Positions 26,532-34,793 are shown, counted from the first letter of the stretch. The stretch: 39,866 nucleotides of DNA from Agrobacterium arsenijevicii (GCA_000949895.1 JWIT01000030.1:1-39866), one strand, 5' to 3'. Made by a program: numbers and translations. Notes: a model not told the origin generated them from the sequence alone.

Positions 26532-28613
26532 TCAGTTGAATTTCAGTAGAAAATTGTCCGAAGCGCTCTGCTCGGCAGACATTCCAGGAAACACGACAAG
26601 GGTCGTCGTCGGCTGCTCGACGATACAAGGGCCGGTAAGGACCATGCCGGGGGTAATCTCGGTCCCCTTATAGATGGGTGTATCGACCGGGACAGCTTCC
26701 CCAAAGAAGCAAGGCCGCCGTTCTTCAGTATAACCGGCAACCGCTTTTGGAGCGACCGGTGCTTGTGGCAGCTGAAGGCCCACACCAACGCTCAACCGGA
26801 CGCGCCAGGTAATGAATTCTACTGCACTTTCCTCGTCACGAAGCCCAAACACCCGCTCGTGAGCTGCGTGGAAGGCTTCAGTCAGAGTCTGGATGTCGCT
26901 GTCATCGACAAAGACACCCTTTACGACCGGAACCTCGAGGTCCCAAACTTGGCTGGCGTACCGTGCCTCGACACCAATGGTGATCGAGAACTTCTTTCCT
27001 GCAGTGTTGATTGGGGACAGCCGACGTGCAAAGTCGTCAATGTCTCCCAAAAGCGCTGCGAGCGTAGTGTTGACGGAGCCCACGTTGAATTTTGCGGACG
27101 TTGTGAAGCAACTTGCCGATTCCTCGCGCAGAATGTCTGCGAATTGCATCCCGAGCGCTGACAGTGCGGACGCTTCACGGGGAAAGACAACTGCCTGGCA
27201 GCCAAGCTCCTTGGCTATCAGCATGATATTGATGCCAGCTGCACCGCCGCCTGCGACTAGGACGGCATCGGCGGGGTTAAACCCTTCCGAAATGGTGATG
27301 TCATGGATTGCCTTGATCATCAACTCTGACGCCAGATGAAGGACATCATACGCCGTTTCCTCCACCGACTTTCCGATGACTTCTGCTATCGGCATCATCG
27401 CCGCTCGTGCTGCGTCGGTATGAAGCGTCATTCGGCCGCCCAAAAAGAACTTCGGGTTGAAGTAACCGAGAACGCACGCTGCATCCGAGACCGTCGGTGC
27501 TGTTCCGCCAAGGCCATAACAGGCAGGACCTGGACGGGATCCCGCCGATTGGGGGCCAATCCGCAATAGGCCGCCATTGTCTATCCAGACGATTGATCCG
27601 CCACCCGCGCCGACCGACCGGATATCGACAGAGGAAATTCCCAGCAGGTCACCGACCCATTGGCCACCGAGCCAGCTATCACGGGAATAAACCAACTCAC
27701 CATTGCGAACCAAGCCGACGTCGAACGTCGTTCCTCCGGTGTCGCAAACGATCGCATCACGAGAGCCTGTTTCCAGCTGCGAAAACACTTTTGCGGAGAT
27801 CGGCGCGTTGGACGGGCCAGACTTGGCCATATGGATGGGTCGATCGGTGACCTCGCTGATGAGCATCGATCCCCCGATGGAGGTCGACACCAGTATCTCG
27901 CCCCTGTAGCCGCCGTCACGAAGATCCGTTTCAAGCTGGCGAAGATGGGCTTGCATCAGCGGCTTCAATGAAGCGTCAATCGAGCTGGAGGACGCCCGTC
28001 TGTATTCTCTCAGAACCGGATTGATCTTATGAGAGAGCGTATAGGGTACGCCAGGCAGCGTTTCTTCGATCAGCCGCCCCATCGCAAGTTCGTGGTCTGG
28101 GTTGGAAATCGACCACAGGAAAGTGACTGCGACAGCTTGAAACTGTGCTTGCTTGATCTCCGTCAAAACGTCGCGGGCAGCTGCCTCATTGAAGCTTTCA
28201 TAGACAGTACCATCAGACAGGATGCGTTCGGGCACTTCAAAGGTATGACGACGCGCGATGTATGGCTTCGGGTAATCCTGTGAAAAGTCGTGAGCGTTGA
28301 GCTTTCCGCCTTCCTTGAAGACAAGCGTGTCAGGGAAGCCAGCGGTCGTTACGAACGCGGTTTTCGCAACACGCCGTGTAACGATCGCATTTGTGGCTCT
28401 GGTCGTGCCGTAGACGAACATCTCAGTGGCAGCCAAAAGCGCCTTAAAATCGGTGTTCAGCTGTTCGGCCGCGTGAGAGATTGCACTGGATATGCCGTCA
28501 AATGCCCGATCGGGTGTTGTCAGCGACTTGCCGATTATTCGCTCACCCGCTGCGGTGACGACGATAACATCGGTGAAGGTTCCCCCGACATCAACAGAGA
28601 TTCTGTACGACAT
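26532..28613 (-). CDS. hyuA: Hydantoinase A / oxoprolinase-family ATPase subunit (HyuA)
   Basis: ATP-binding partner of HyuB, 693 residues (usual length). It has the actin-like ATPase fold: N-terminal phosphate motif RISVDVGGTFTDVIVV (~4-19), the FVYGTTRATNAIVTRRVAKT segment, the second phosphate-type loop VCDTGGTTFDVGLV (~290-303), and ADAVLVAGGGAAGIN (~450-464) as the adenosine motif. First gene of a seven-gene leftward operon (hyuA, hyuB, SBP, livG, livF, livH, livM). Substrates of the family range from hydantoins and N-methylhydantoin to oxoproline and ketones. An inverted repeat lies ~20 bases upstream. Confidence 0.93.
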   Translation of the reverse strand: MSYRISVDVGGTFTDVIVVTAAGERIIGKSLTTPDRAFDGISSAISHAAEQLNTDFKALLAATEMFVYGTTRATNAIVTRRVAKTAFVTTAGFPDTLVFKEGGKLNAHDFSQDYPKPYIARRHTFEVPERILSDGTVYESFNEAAARDVLTEIKQAQFQAVAVTFLWSISNPDHELAMGRLIEETLPGVPYTLSHKINPVLREYRRASSSSIDASLKPLMQAHLRQLETDLRDGGYRGEILVSTSIGGSMLISEVTDRPIHMAKSGPSNAPISAKVFSQLETGSRDAIVCDTGGTTFDVGLVRNGELVYSRDSWLGGQWVGDLLGISSVDIRSVGAGGGSIVWIDNGGLLRIGPQSAGSRPGPACYGLGGTAPTVSDAACVLGYFNPKFFLGGRMTLHTDAARAAMMPIAEVIGKSVEETAYDVLHLASELMIKAIHDITISEGFNPADAVLVAGGGAAGINIMLIAKELGCQAVVFPREASALSALGMQFADILREESASCFTTSAKFNVGSVNTTLAALLGDIDDFARRLSPINTAGKKFSITIGVEARYASQVWDLEVPVVKGVFVDDSDIQTLTEAFHAAHERVFGLRDEESAVEFITWRVRLSVGVGLQLPQAPVAPKAVAGYTEERRPCFFGEAVPVDTPIYKGTEITPGMVLTGPCIVEQPTTTLVVFPGMSAEQSASDNFLLKFN

Positions 28614-28633
28614 TTACCTGCCTTAATTTAAAG

Positions 28634-28644
28634 GGACAATGTCC
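28634..28644. promoter_or_regulatory. Inverted repeat just upstream of hyuA (candidate operator)
   Basis: GGACA-A-TGTCC is a perfect 5-bp inverted repeat with a one-base centre, 20 bases before the hyuA ATG. It overlaps the expected 5' leader. It resembles in core (ACA...TGT) the repeat at 30461-30473 upstream of the aminotransferase. The regulator is not known. Confidence 0.35.
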
Positions 28645-29001
28645 ACGCTAAAAACCCAGTTATTGACGCTTTTTGATTTTGATGGGCGTCTTGTAGGCAA
28701 CAATCTCAGATGCTGAAAATATCAGCAAGTACGGCATTGCCGTCCGGTTCATATACTTTCCATCAGATGAAAGCGGGATGTTTGCCAGTGCGGGTCAGAA
28801 GGGCAAACTGACGATGTCCACCCAATAATCCACAGCAAAAACATCGAGATGGGCCAGACAACTTATTCGCATGCTTATTGTTGGTGTTTTTCACCCAGAG
28901 CATAGTTAAGTTTGCGGTGAGGATTCTTGACGCAAACGATTTGGCTGCTCGGTCGCCAGTGACAACTTCTCCTTAAAAGCACGCAATTTCAAAGCGAAAA
29001 A

Positions 29002-29026
29002 GGGCGCCGTCGACTAGACCGCACCC
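29002..29026 (-). terminator. Intrinsic terminator of the aminotransferase gene
   Basis: On the minus strand GGGTGC-G-GTC, loop TAGTC, GAC-G-GCGCCC is followed by TTTTTC: a 9-pair stem (one G-T pair, one G/G mismatch) and a T-run, 27 bases after the stop codon. This is the clearest intrinsic terminator in the window and separates the aminotransferase from the hyu operon. Confidence 0.85.
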
Positions 29027-29053
29027 TCTTCATTTTGTTCTTCGGATCTGAGA

Positions 29054-30409
29054 TCAAGCCGCTAGGATGCGACCTACATCTGAGACGGCATCAGCTGCGC
29101 CTTTGATTATCATCGCAATCTCAGAAGGATTAACGATTAAGGGCGGGCAGAAGGCGATTGTCGACCCTACAGCGCGGCTGATCACGCCATTCGCTAGCAT
29201 TGTCTCGAACGTCATCACCGCTATCTCTTGTGCGTTGCGCCCTCGAGATGGGCGGAATTCGACCCCTGCAAGTAAGCCGACCCCCCGAACATCCGCGACA
29301 AAATCAAAATCGACAAGCTTTGACAACCCTTCCAGCAACAGATCACCCATAAGCCGGGCATTCATGATCAAGCCATCTCCCTCAATGATCCTGAGGTTTT
29401 CGAGTGCCACTGCACAGGCCACTGGATGCCCGGATGTCGTATACCCGTGCCCCAGGACACCGATTTCGCTGGCTTGGTCAGCAATCGGAGCGTAAACTTT
29501 TTCGTTCAACAGAAGAGCCCCGATGGGATAGTAGGAAGACGATAATTGCTTCGATACCGTGATGATGTCAGGCGTGATGTCATAGGTTTCGCATGCGAAC
29601 ATTTTTCCCGTTCTTCCGAAGCCGCAGATGACTTCGTCAACCGCCAACAGCACATCGTACTTCCGTAGAACCTTTTGGACTTTCTCCCAATAGGTCGGCG
29701 GCGGAAGTATTAAGCCGCCCGCCCCCATGAGCGGCTCACCGATGAAAGCTGCGATCGTCTCTGGTCCTTCTCTGATGATCAGGGTCTCAAGTTCATCGGC
29801 ACATCTGGTAGCAAATTGTTTAGGCGTTTCTCCTTCGTGGTGAAGATTTAGATAGTCTGGGCAAGTGGTATGAAGTATTCCACCTATCGGAAGATCGAAA
29901 CCGCGGTGATTTACTGAGAGACCAGTAAGGCTCGCTGCGCCAACCGTGACACCGTGAAAACCTCGTTCACGAGCGATAATCTTCTTCTTGCTCGGCAATC
30001 CAAGCGCATTCGACCGATATCGAACAAATTTAATGATGCTATCGTTCGCTTCAGACCCAGAATTAGTGAAATATACCTTCGACATTGGAGCTGGGGCGAT
30101 CGATATCAGCTTTTCTGCCAGGTCGATAACCGGACCGTTCGAGCGATGCTGAAAAGTATGATAATACGGTAGCAGGGCCAGTTGCTTCGCTGCAGCATCA
30201 ATAAGCCGCTTTTCGCCGAAACCTACGCCAACGCTCCACAAACCGGACATCGCTTCAATGTATCGTCGCCCATCGCTATCGAAGACGAATACCCCCTCAC
30301 CCTTCTCAATGATGGTCGGGCCGCGCGTCTCGTGAGTCCGTGCATTGGTGGAGCTGTGCAAGTGGTAAGCAATGTCTCGCGCCTCGCGCGAGTTAGGCTG
30401 GATCGTCAT
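29054..30409 (-). CDS. Class III (omega) aminotransferase, PLP-dependent
   Basis: Transfers an amino group from an omega- or beta-amino acid or amine to a keto acid such as pyruvate. The 451 residues have the class III layout: GVFVFDSDGRRYIEAMSGLW (~39-58), VYFTNSGSEANDSIIK (~112-127), ERGFHGVTVGAASLTG (~148-163), cofactor Asp D258 in LLAVDEVICGFGRTG, and Schiff-base lysine K287 in TVSKQLSSSYYPIGALLL. All active-site parts are present. It lies between an XRE-cupin regulator and the hyu operon on the same strand, but its own terminator separates it from hyuA. A role in using an amine or beta-amino acid released by the hydantoinase pathway is plausible inference. Confidence 0.93.
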   Translation of the reverse strand: MTIQPNSREARDIAYHLHSSTNARTHETRGPTIIEKGEGVFVFDSDGRRYIEAMSGLWSVGVGFGEKRLIDAAAKQLALLPYYHTFQHRSNGPVIDLAEKLISIAPAPMSKVYFTNSGSEANDSIIKFVRYRSNALGLPSKKKIIARERGFHGVTVGAASLTGLSVNHRGFDLPIGGILHTTCPDYLNLHHEGETPKQFATRCADELETLIIREGPETIAAFIGEPLMGAGGLILPPPTYWEKVQKVLRKYDVLLAVDEVICGFGRTGKMFACETYDITPDIITVSKQLSSSYYPIGALLLNEKVYAPIADQASEIGVLGHGYTTSGHPVACAVALENLRIIEGDGLIMNARLMGDLLLEGLSKLVDFDFVADVRGVGLLAGVEFRPSRGRNAQEIAVMTFETMLANGVISRAVGSTIAFCPPLIVNPSEIAMIIKGAADAVSDVGRILAA

Positions 30410-30460
30410 CTGTGGGCTTCCCGCATGTCATGAATGAGCTGCTTTGTGGGCAGGAGAATT

Positions 30461-30473
30461 CCACAACATGTGG
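30461..30473. promoter_or_regulatory. Inverted repeat upstream of the aminotransferase (candidate operator)
   Basis: CCACA-ACA-TGTGG is a perfect 5-bp inverted repeat with a 3-base centre in the 156-bp gap between the regulator gene and the aminotransferase, 51 bases before its ATG. Its position suits a promoter-proximal operator for the neighbouring XRE-cupin protein. Confidence 0.45.
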
Positions 30474-30565
30474 CACACTAATATAGGCGCGGGGACACCT
30501 GTTTAATTTATCGTCCATTTAACCTTGGGGACGATGGGAACGCGATATGAGGAAACCGACGCCTC

Positions 30566-31114
30566 TCAATACGTCGGAGGGTTACAGGCACTGATAATTT
30601 CAGTCTCTCCATCGCACACGTTTTTAAAGTGATGTGGGAGTGCGCTGTCGAAATAATATCCATCGCCGGCCTGGAGAACCGTTGTCTGGTCCGCAACCGT
30701 AAGCTCAATCGCTCCGGCGATCACAACCCCGCACTCCTGAGCGTTATGTGAGTAAGGTTCCCCGGTGTCCGCCCCAGCGGCGAAACGCTCTTTCATAAAC
30801 ATTATGCTTCGATTTGGATGGTTTAGCCCAATCACCTTATACGAAATGCGAGAGGATTTTCCAACCTCAGACAAGTCTTCGCCGACGTAAAAGGGCGAAT
30901 ATGGAAGCGGAGAAGTCTGCTCCGAAAAGAAGTCACTTAGCGTTGCACCCAGCGCATCCAGGATCGCGGCCATTGTATTCAGTGAGGGGCTAAGACTATC
31001 ACGTTCGATCAGCGAGATCGTGGAATGGGACACACCTGACCGCACGGCTAACTGGCGAACGCTGATTGCTCGTCTGTCACGCAGCACTTTAAGTTTCTGG
31101 CCGATCTTGGGCAT
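30566..31114 (-). CDS. XRE-family transcriptional regulator with C-terminal cupin sensor (PuuR-like)
   Basis: DNA-binding regulator of the PuuR type. I start it at 31114 (MPKIGQKLKVLRDRR, 182 residues), since GGAG lies 5 nt upstream; the frame opens eight codons earlier at 31138. Helix-turn-helix at ~3-58 (SVRQLAVRSGVSHSTISLIE as recognition core) and a small cupin at ~105-178 (PYSHNAQECGVVIAGAIELT, AGDGYYFDSALPHHFKN). Such proteins control polyamine, amine or amino-acid catabolism and sense a small ligand in the cupin. It lies upstream of an aminotransferase on the same strand and divergent from a dioxygenase-like cupin gene, which are its likely targets. Confidence 0.9.
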   Translation of the reverse strand: MPKIGQKLKVLRDRRAISVRQLAVRSGVSHSTISLIERDSLSPSLNTMAAILDALGATLSDFFSEQTSPLPYSPFYVGEDLSEVGKSSRISYKVIGLNHPNRSIMFMKERFAAGADTGEPYSHNAQECGVVIAGAIELTVADQTTVLQAGDGYYFDSALPHHFKNVCDGETEIISACNPPTY

Positions 31115-31156
31115 GGTCTCTCCAACAATTTGATGCACTGTCTAGTAAATTAACCA

Positions 31157-31170
31157 CACTGCTTTCAGTG
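31157..31170. promoter_or_regulatory. Inverted repeat in the divergent promoter region (candidate operator)
   Basis: CACTG-CTTT-CAGTG is a perfect 5-bp inverted repeat in the 124-bp gap between the XRE-cupin gene (leftward) and the dioxygenase-like gene (rightward), where an autoregulatory operator would be expected. Confidence 0.45.
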
Positions 31171-31238
31171 GATTGAAGCATATGCGATTGCCAGTCAACA
31201 TTTGGTAATCAGGCAATCACCCGGAATAGGACACTCTC

Positions 31239-31772
31239 GTGGACAACAGAGATCGAAGTGCCGTCGCGTATCAAAAGCCCCAACCGTTCGGCATGGTCGA
31301 AGACGTTTATCATGGCGGCATGCTGAAGCTGCCTGCGGTCGGTGAAATGGATGATACATGGATACCACAGGACGAGAACGTCTGGTTCAAACCGCTGCTG
31401 CTTTCCGTCAGCCAAGGTTTCTATGTGAATTTGCTGCGCGTTCGGAAATCCGGCGTGCTTTCTCGCCATCGCCATTCTGGCCCTGTACACGCTTGGACAC
31501 TCAGGGGTGCATGGCATTATCTTGAACATGAGTGGGTTGCACGCGAGGGTGACTATGCATTCGAGCCGCCAGGCGAGACCCATACACTTGTGGTCCCGGC
31601 CGAAGTCGAGGAAATGATTACGCTGTTCCACGTTACTGGCGGCTACACATATGTCGACACCATTGGTAACGCGTTGGGCTATGAGGATGTCTTTACGAAG
31701 TTGGAAAACGTCAAGAAACATCACGAGGCAATCGGGAAATCCGAAAATGATCTTGCACTGTTGATTCGGTGA
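31239..31772 (+). CDS. 2,4'-dihydroxyacetophenone dioxygenase-like cupin protein
   Basis: A 177-residue single-domain cupin. The overall pattern (DENVWFKPLLLSVSQGFYVN, LSRHRHSGPVHAWTLRG, FEPPGETHTLVVP) matches proteins annotated as the 2,4'-dihydroxyacetophenone dioxygenase family, which use non-haem iron to cleave a C-C bond beside a ketone. Candidate iron ligands are H77 and H79 (HRH), an acidic residue at 96 or 98, and H115. The GTG start at 31239 has AGGA 7 nt upstream. Transcribed divergently from the XRE-cupin regulator. Family annotation is much broader than the characterised enzyme, so the substrate is unknown; it could also be a plain metal-binding cupin isomerase or sensor. Confidence 0.8.
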   Translation: MDNRDRSAVAYQKPQPFGMVEDVYHGGMLKLPAVGEMDDTWIPQDENVWFKPLLLSVSQGFYVNLLRVRKSGVLSRHRHSGPVHAWTLRGAWHYLEHEWVAREGDYAFEPPGETHTLVVPAEVEEMITLFHVTGGYTYVDTIGNALGYEDVFTKLENVKKHHEAIGKSENDLALLIR

Positions 31773-31831
31773 GTCGACTGCATGTCAGATCGTTCGGTGC
31801 TCGCGCGCGTGGCGATATAAGTTTTCGCATG

Positions 31832-31858
31832 TCAGCGTTGTCCAATCAGCAACGCTGA
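31832..31858 (+). terminator. Hairpin downstream of the dioxygenase-like gene
   Basis: TCAGCGTTG (31832-31840) and CAACGCTGA (31850-31858) form a perfect 9-bp stem with a 9-nt loop, 60 bases past the stop codon. No T-run follows. It is probably the transcript end or a stabilising structure. Confidence 0.55.
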
Positions 31859-32026
31859 TAGCCCGTTCTATGCCGATGTCACGTTTTCTGCGGCTTAACG
31901 CTTGGAGGATAATTCGGCTGAGATGAACTCGTCGACGATTAGCTAAAGAACCAGCTTTCCGCGGGAGATCATCGTACGCATCAGAGGAGGGCCGCCTTGC
32001 TGAGAAGTGAGGCGAACCGGATGTTC

Positions 32027-32052
32027 TGTCTATATGGACGTCAATATAGACA
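32027..32052. repeat. Near-perfect 26-bp palindrome (orphan operator-like site)
   Basis: TGTCTATAT (32027-32035) and ATATAGACA (32044-32052) are perfect 9-base inverted repeats; the 8-base centre is itself GACGTC flanked by one mismatched pair, so 24 of 26 positions are symmetric. It lies in the IS-fragment zone, just upstream of the IS66-type relic, with no regulator gene beside it. It has the size and symmetry of a TetR- or GntR-type operator. Confidence 0.7.
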
Positions 32053-32093
32053 GTGTGAGACCCGTAGATTTAACGATAGAGAAGCGGCCGCAA

Positions 32094-32265
32094 GTTAGCC
32101 GCATGGAGATTGTCGATAGCGGGCGGCGTCGCCGTTTCAGCGACGCGGCCAAACTTGCAATCGTTGCGGAGGCCATTCCGCCCCGCGTCAGGTCACGGCA
32201 ATAGCAAGTCGCCATGAGATCACACGCTTTCAGTTGAACGATTGGTTGTGGGCCGACCGCACGAA
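32094..32265 (+). mobile_element. IS66-family OrfA (TnpA) fragment with frameshift
   Basis: VSRMEIVDSGRRRRFSDAAK followed by LAIVAEA is the N-terminus of IS66-type OrfA. After a frameshift near 32175-32190 the next frame reads VTAIASRHEITRFQLNDWLW and ADR, matching its helix-turn-helix region (typical form: ARRHGIS...WLRQYR). The fragment is dead; OrfB and OrfC are missing, and IS3-type sequence begins directly after it. Confidence 0.72.
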
Positions 32266-32278
32266 AGCAACCCATTCT

Positions 32279-32415
32279 GACCATGTGTGGGCAATCGACA
32301 GTTGGCCAGGGGCCGCAAGATCAGGGTGTTGGCAGTCGTCGACACCTTCTCACGCTTCAGCTAGCGGGGTGAAGACGTGGTTCCGACGCTCGAGCGGGTG
32401 CGCCGGCGCGTCAGT
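32279..32415 (+). mobile_element. IS3-family (IS407-type) transposase OrfB fragment
   Basis: DHVWAID, then in another frame GRKIRVLAVVDTFSRFS, a TAG stop, and RGEDVVPTLERVRRRV. This is the DDE-core start of IS3-type OrfB (typical form: VWAMDFVHDQL..GRKIRVLTVVDTFSR..., RGEDVV..LERV). The Phe-Val-His segment after VWAID and the block after TFSRFS are deleted. It directly abuts IS66 sequence on the left and IS110 sequence on the right. Confidence 0.72.
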
Positions 32416-32682
32416 TAGCCTCGGCATCGGCCATGTCATTCTTGTTCCGCTTCACATAGGGCTCGACATGGCATCAGTCGGACCGTGTGGCGAAGGAGCC
32501 GAATCTCCCGCGCCAAATGGTGTGCCCGTTGCACAGGCTCCAATGCCTACCAGATAGGGCTCAAGCTTGCTGAAGTACCTCAGGACCAGGCTACGCCGCA
32601 CGACAGCTTTCCCTTCGCCATCAATGCTATGGACTTGAAAAATGCTGTTAGCCAGATCAAGGCCGATCGTGGTGATTTCCAT
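32416..32682 (-). mobile_element. IS110-family transposase N-terminal fragment
   Basis: The ATG at 32682 has GGAG 7 nt upstream and begins MEITTIGLDLANSIFQVHSI, the signature start of IS110-type transposases (typical form: GLDLAKNVFQVHGVD). It continues KLEPYLVGI and ACAT, then shifts frame to HHLAREIRLLRHTVRLMP and shifts again to YVKRNKNDMADAEA. Two frameshifts and loss of the rest make it inactive. It converges with the IS3 fragment. Confidence 0.8.
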
Positions 32683-32914
32683 GTGGATGCTCCTTGTTTC
32701 TCTATCCGACCGAAAAACGGATACCACGAGAGCCGTTCTCTCGGGCGGAGGCGTCCACATCATCACTTCAAAAAAAGGGGTCGGTGTTCCGTGCTGATCG
32801 ATACCCGAGCAACTCATCTCGGCGATCCATGCGCTAGATCCCGTTTGGTAAGTGCCGAATTCGAGCGAGGCTAACAATCAAACTGCATATAACTGTCACT
32901 TGTCGAGGAATATC

Positions 32915-33060
32915 ATGAAAGCAGCTGCACCAAATTCCCTCAGCGGGAAATTTGCAATCGAGGACGTCCAGATCGTCGTCCCTGTGGGTCGAGAAGTGCT
33001 GGTGGCGGCGAAGCGGGTCTCTTCCATTGCGACCAGCACATAGTCGACGCCATCATTGCT
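32915..33060 (+). pseudogene. N-terminal fragment of a zinc-dependent alcohol dehydrogenase
   Basis: ATG at 32915 with GAGGA 6 nt upstream starts MKAAAPNSLSGKFAIEDVQI then VVPVGREVLVAAK, the usual start of medium-chain Zn alcohol dehydrogenases. The next expected motif, GLCHSD, appears one frame over as GLFHCD (about 33015-33032), so the frame is shifted and stops at 33043. Similarity ends by ~33060, where the convergent flavoenzyme gene ends. About 45 of ~370 codons remain. Confidence 0.72.
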
Positions 33061-34793
33061 TACTTCGTTTTATTTATGCGCTTTGTTAGCTTTCGAAACA
33101 TAGAACTTCTGGCGACCGAATAACCCAGCTTGCGGCCCACGCTTGTGCTCATCAGCAAATTTGCCAGGGACGAACTGCGCATAACGGCATCTTCTCGGAT
33201 AAGACGCTCGTGTTGGCGCCCCTGACGGTCAGCGATGATGCGTTTGGCCGAGTTGTGACCCGGTGCGCCGGATACCCCCCCACCAGGATGGCTTCCTGAA
33301 CCGCACAGATAGTATCCGTGTACAGGGGTGCGATAATGTGCAGCCTCAGCGATAGGACGGTTGTCGAAGTTGTTCTCCGTGCCTACCATCGACGAATGGA
33401 AGATATTGCCGCCAGTAATGTTGTAGATGCGCTCAAGATCGCGCGGCGTGATAATGTGACGTCCGAGAATTCTGCCACGGAGGTTGGGAGCGTAGCGGAA
33501 GTAGGCTTCGAGAACCTTGTCGGCCCATTCGTCCTTCCGGCTGTCCCAGTCGCCTTCCGCGAGATCGAACGGCAATTGCTGAACACCAAGTGATATCGTG
33601 TGGTGTCCCGGCATCTCGGCTAAACCGGGATGAGTAACGGAAGGTATCAGCGCTTCAATCACGAAATCATCGGGGAAGTTGCCCTTTTTCTGTGCCTCCC
33701 AGGCTTTTTCGTAAAGGACCGGGTTTGCTCCCATGATGACTAGGCCCTGATGTTGCGGCCCCACCTTCCCTGGGGCAAAGCCCACATAATCGGGCAGGGT
33801 GTCGACGAGGAGATGAATACGGGCCATCGAACCACGGACATCGATCTCTGATATCTTCTTCTCAGTCGCCGGAGACAGGACGCCAGCATCAAGAAATCCT
33901 TCCAGCGAACGTTTGGGGTCGGCGTTAGAAATGACCAGATCTGCCTCGATCACTTCGCCCGACATCAGTTCCACACCTGCGGCCTTGCCGTCTCGAACGA
34001 TAACCTTACGGACGGGAGAGCCGGTTCTGATGGAACCACCATAGGCTTCGAGTCCCTTGGCGAGTGCAACGGAGATCATGCCCATCCCTCCTTGCGGAAG
34101 GCCGTATTGACCATAGTTGCCTTCAAATTCCCCTTGGGCGTGGTAGCCGTAGACATAGGCGGTCCCCGGTGTCCGGGGGCCACCCCAGGTCGAGACCATC
34201 CCCATGAACATCATAAAGCCCCGAAGACGGTCGCTTTCAAAATATCGGGAAAGCAGGTCCTCTGCGGAGATTAGAACGAACTCCTTGAATAGCTCGGCTT
34301 CGCCGGCCTGCTCGAAAACCTCGCGGAGCTCGTCGACAGAAGGCGGGTCACTCATCAAAAGCGCGCCGGTCAACTCACCAAAACGCCTGAGTCTCGTTCC
34401 AAAACGCATGAAATTGGCGCCGTCACGAGCGTTGTGCTTCTCTATCGACTTCAGCGTGCGATCAATATCGCGCCAAAGCATAACATGGTCGCCGTCTTCC
34501 CATAGGCCCATCTCCAGCATATCGGGCGCGACCGAGACCAAACCGAATTTCTCCAGTTCCAAGTCTTCAACGACTTCACGTCGCAGCATCATTTGGATGT
34601 AGGAGCAAGAAGAAAATGTCCCGCCCGGAACGAGATTCTCGCTGACACAGGCACCGCCGATTACGTCCCTCGCCTCAAGAACAAGAACGCGAAGGCCTTC
34701 CCTTGCCAGATAGTTCGCGCAAACGAGACCATTGTGACCCGCTCCAATCACAATGGCGTCCGTCTTCACCCTAGTTGTGGATCCGGTGTTCAT
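33060..34793 (-). CDS. FAD-dependent oxidoreductase of the PYROXD2 / phytoene desaturase (CrtI) family
   Basis: A flavoenzyme of 577 residues from the ATG at 34793 (MNTGSTTRVKTDAIVIGAGH); a GTG nine codons earlier is possible, but AAGGA lies ~10 nt before this ATG. FAD-binding Rossmann motif GAGHNGLVCANYLA (~17-30) ends in Glu of VLEARDVIGG. A second nucleotide-site segment is VISNADPKRSL, and the C-terminal FAD motif is GYYLCGSGSHPGGGVSGAPG (~510). The family includes carotenoid desaturases and PYROXD2-like proteins of uncertain substrate. No other carotenoid gene is present, so carotenoid synthesis is unlikely. It is the last gene of a leftward cluster headed by a sugar-type ABC importer, which suggests oxidation or dehydrogenation of the imported compound. 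Confidence 0.9.
   Translation of the reverse strand: MNTGSTTRVKTDAIVIGAGHNGLVCANYLAREGLRVLVLEARDVIGGACVSENLVPGGTFSSCSYIQMMLRREVVEDLELEKFGLVSVAPDMLEMGLWEDGDHVMLWRDIDRTLKSIEKHNARDGANFMRFGTRLRRFGELTGALLMSDPPSVDELREVFEQAGEAELFKEFVLISAEDLLSRYFESDRLRGFMMFMGMVSTWGGPRTPGTAYVYGYHAQGEFEGNYGQYGLPQGGMGMISVALAKGLEAYGGSIRTGSPVRKVIVRDGKAAGVELMSGEVIEADLVISNADPKRSLEGFLDAGVLSPATEKKISEIDVRGSMARIHLLVDTLPDYVGFAPGKVGPQHQGLVIMGANPVLYEKAWEAQKKGNFPDDFVIEALIPSVTHPGLAEMPGHHTISLGVQQLPFDLAEGDWDSRKDEWADKVLEAYFRYAPNLRGRILGRHIITPRDLERIYNITGGNIFHSSMVGTENNFDNRPIAEAAHYRTPVHGYYLCGSGSHPGGGVSGAPGHNSAKRIIADRQGRQHERLIREDAVMRSSSLANLLMSTSVGRKLGYSVARSSMFRKLTKRINKTK

Larger units (their letters stand above)
28614..29053. other. 440-bp region upstream of hyuA
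   Basis: No gene. It carries the inverted repeat at 28634-28644, the intrinsic terminator of the aminotransferase gene at 29002-29026 and presumably the leftward hyu promoter. No clear -35/-10 pair could be chosen by eye. Confidence 0.5.

Noticed and set aside
33060..34793. Carotenoid biosynthesis gene (crtI)
   Set aside because: The protein is of the broader CrtI/PYROXD2 class, but no crtB, crtE or other carotenoid gene is present and it sits in a transport operon.
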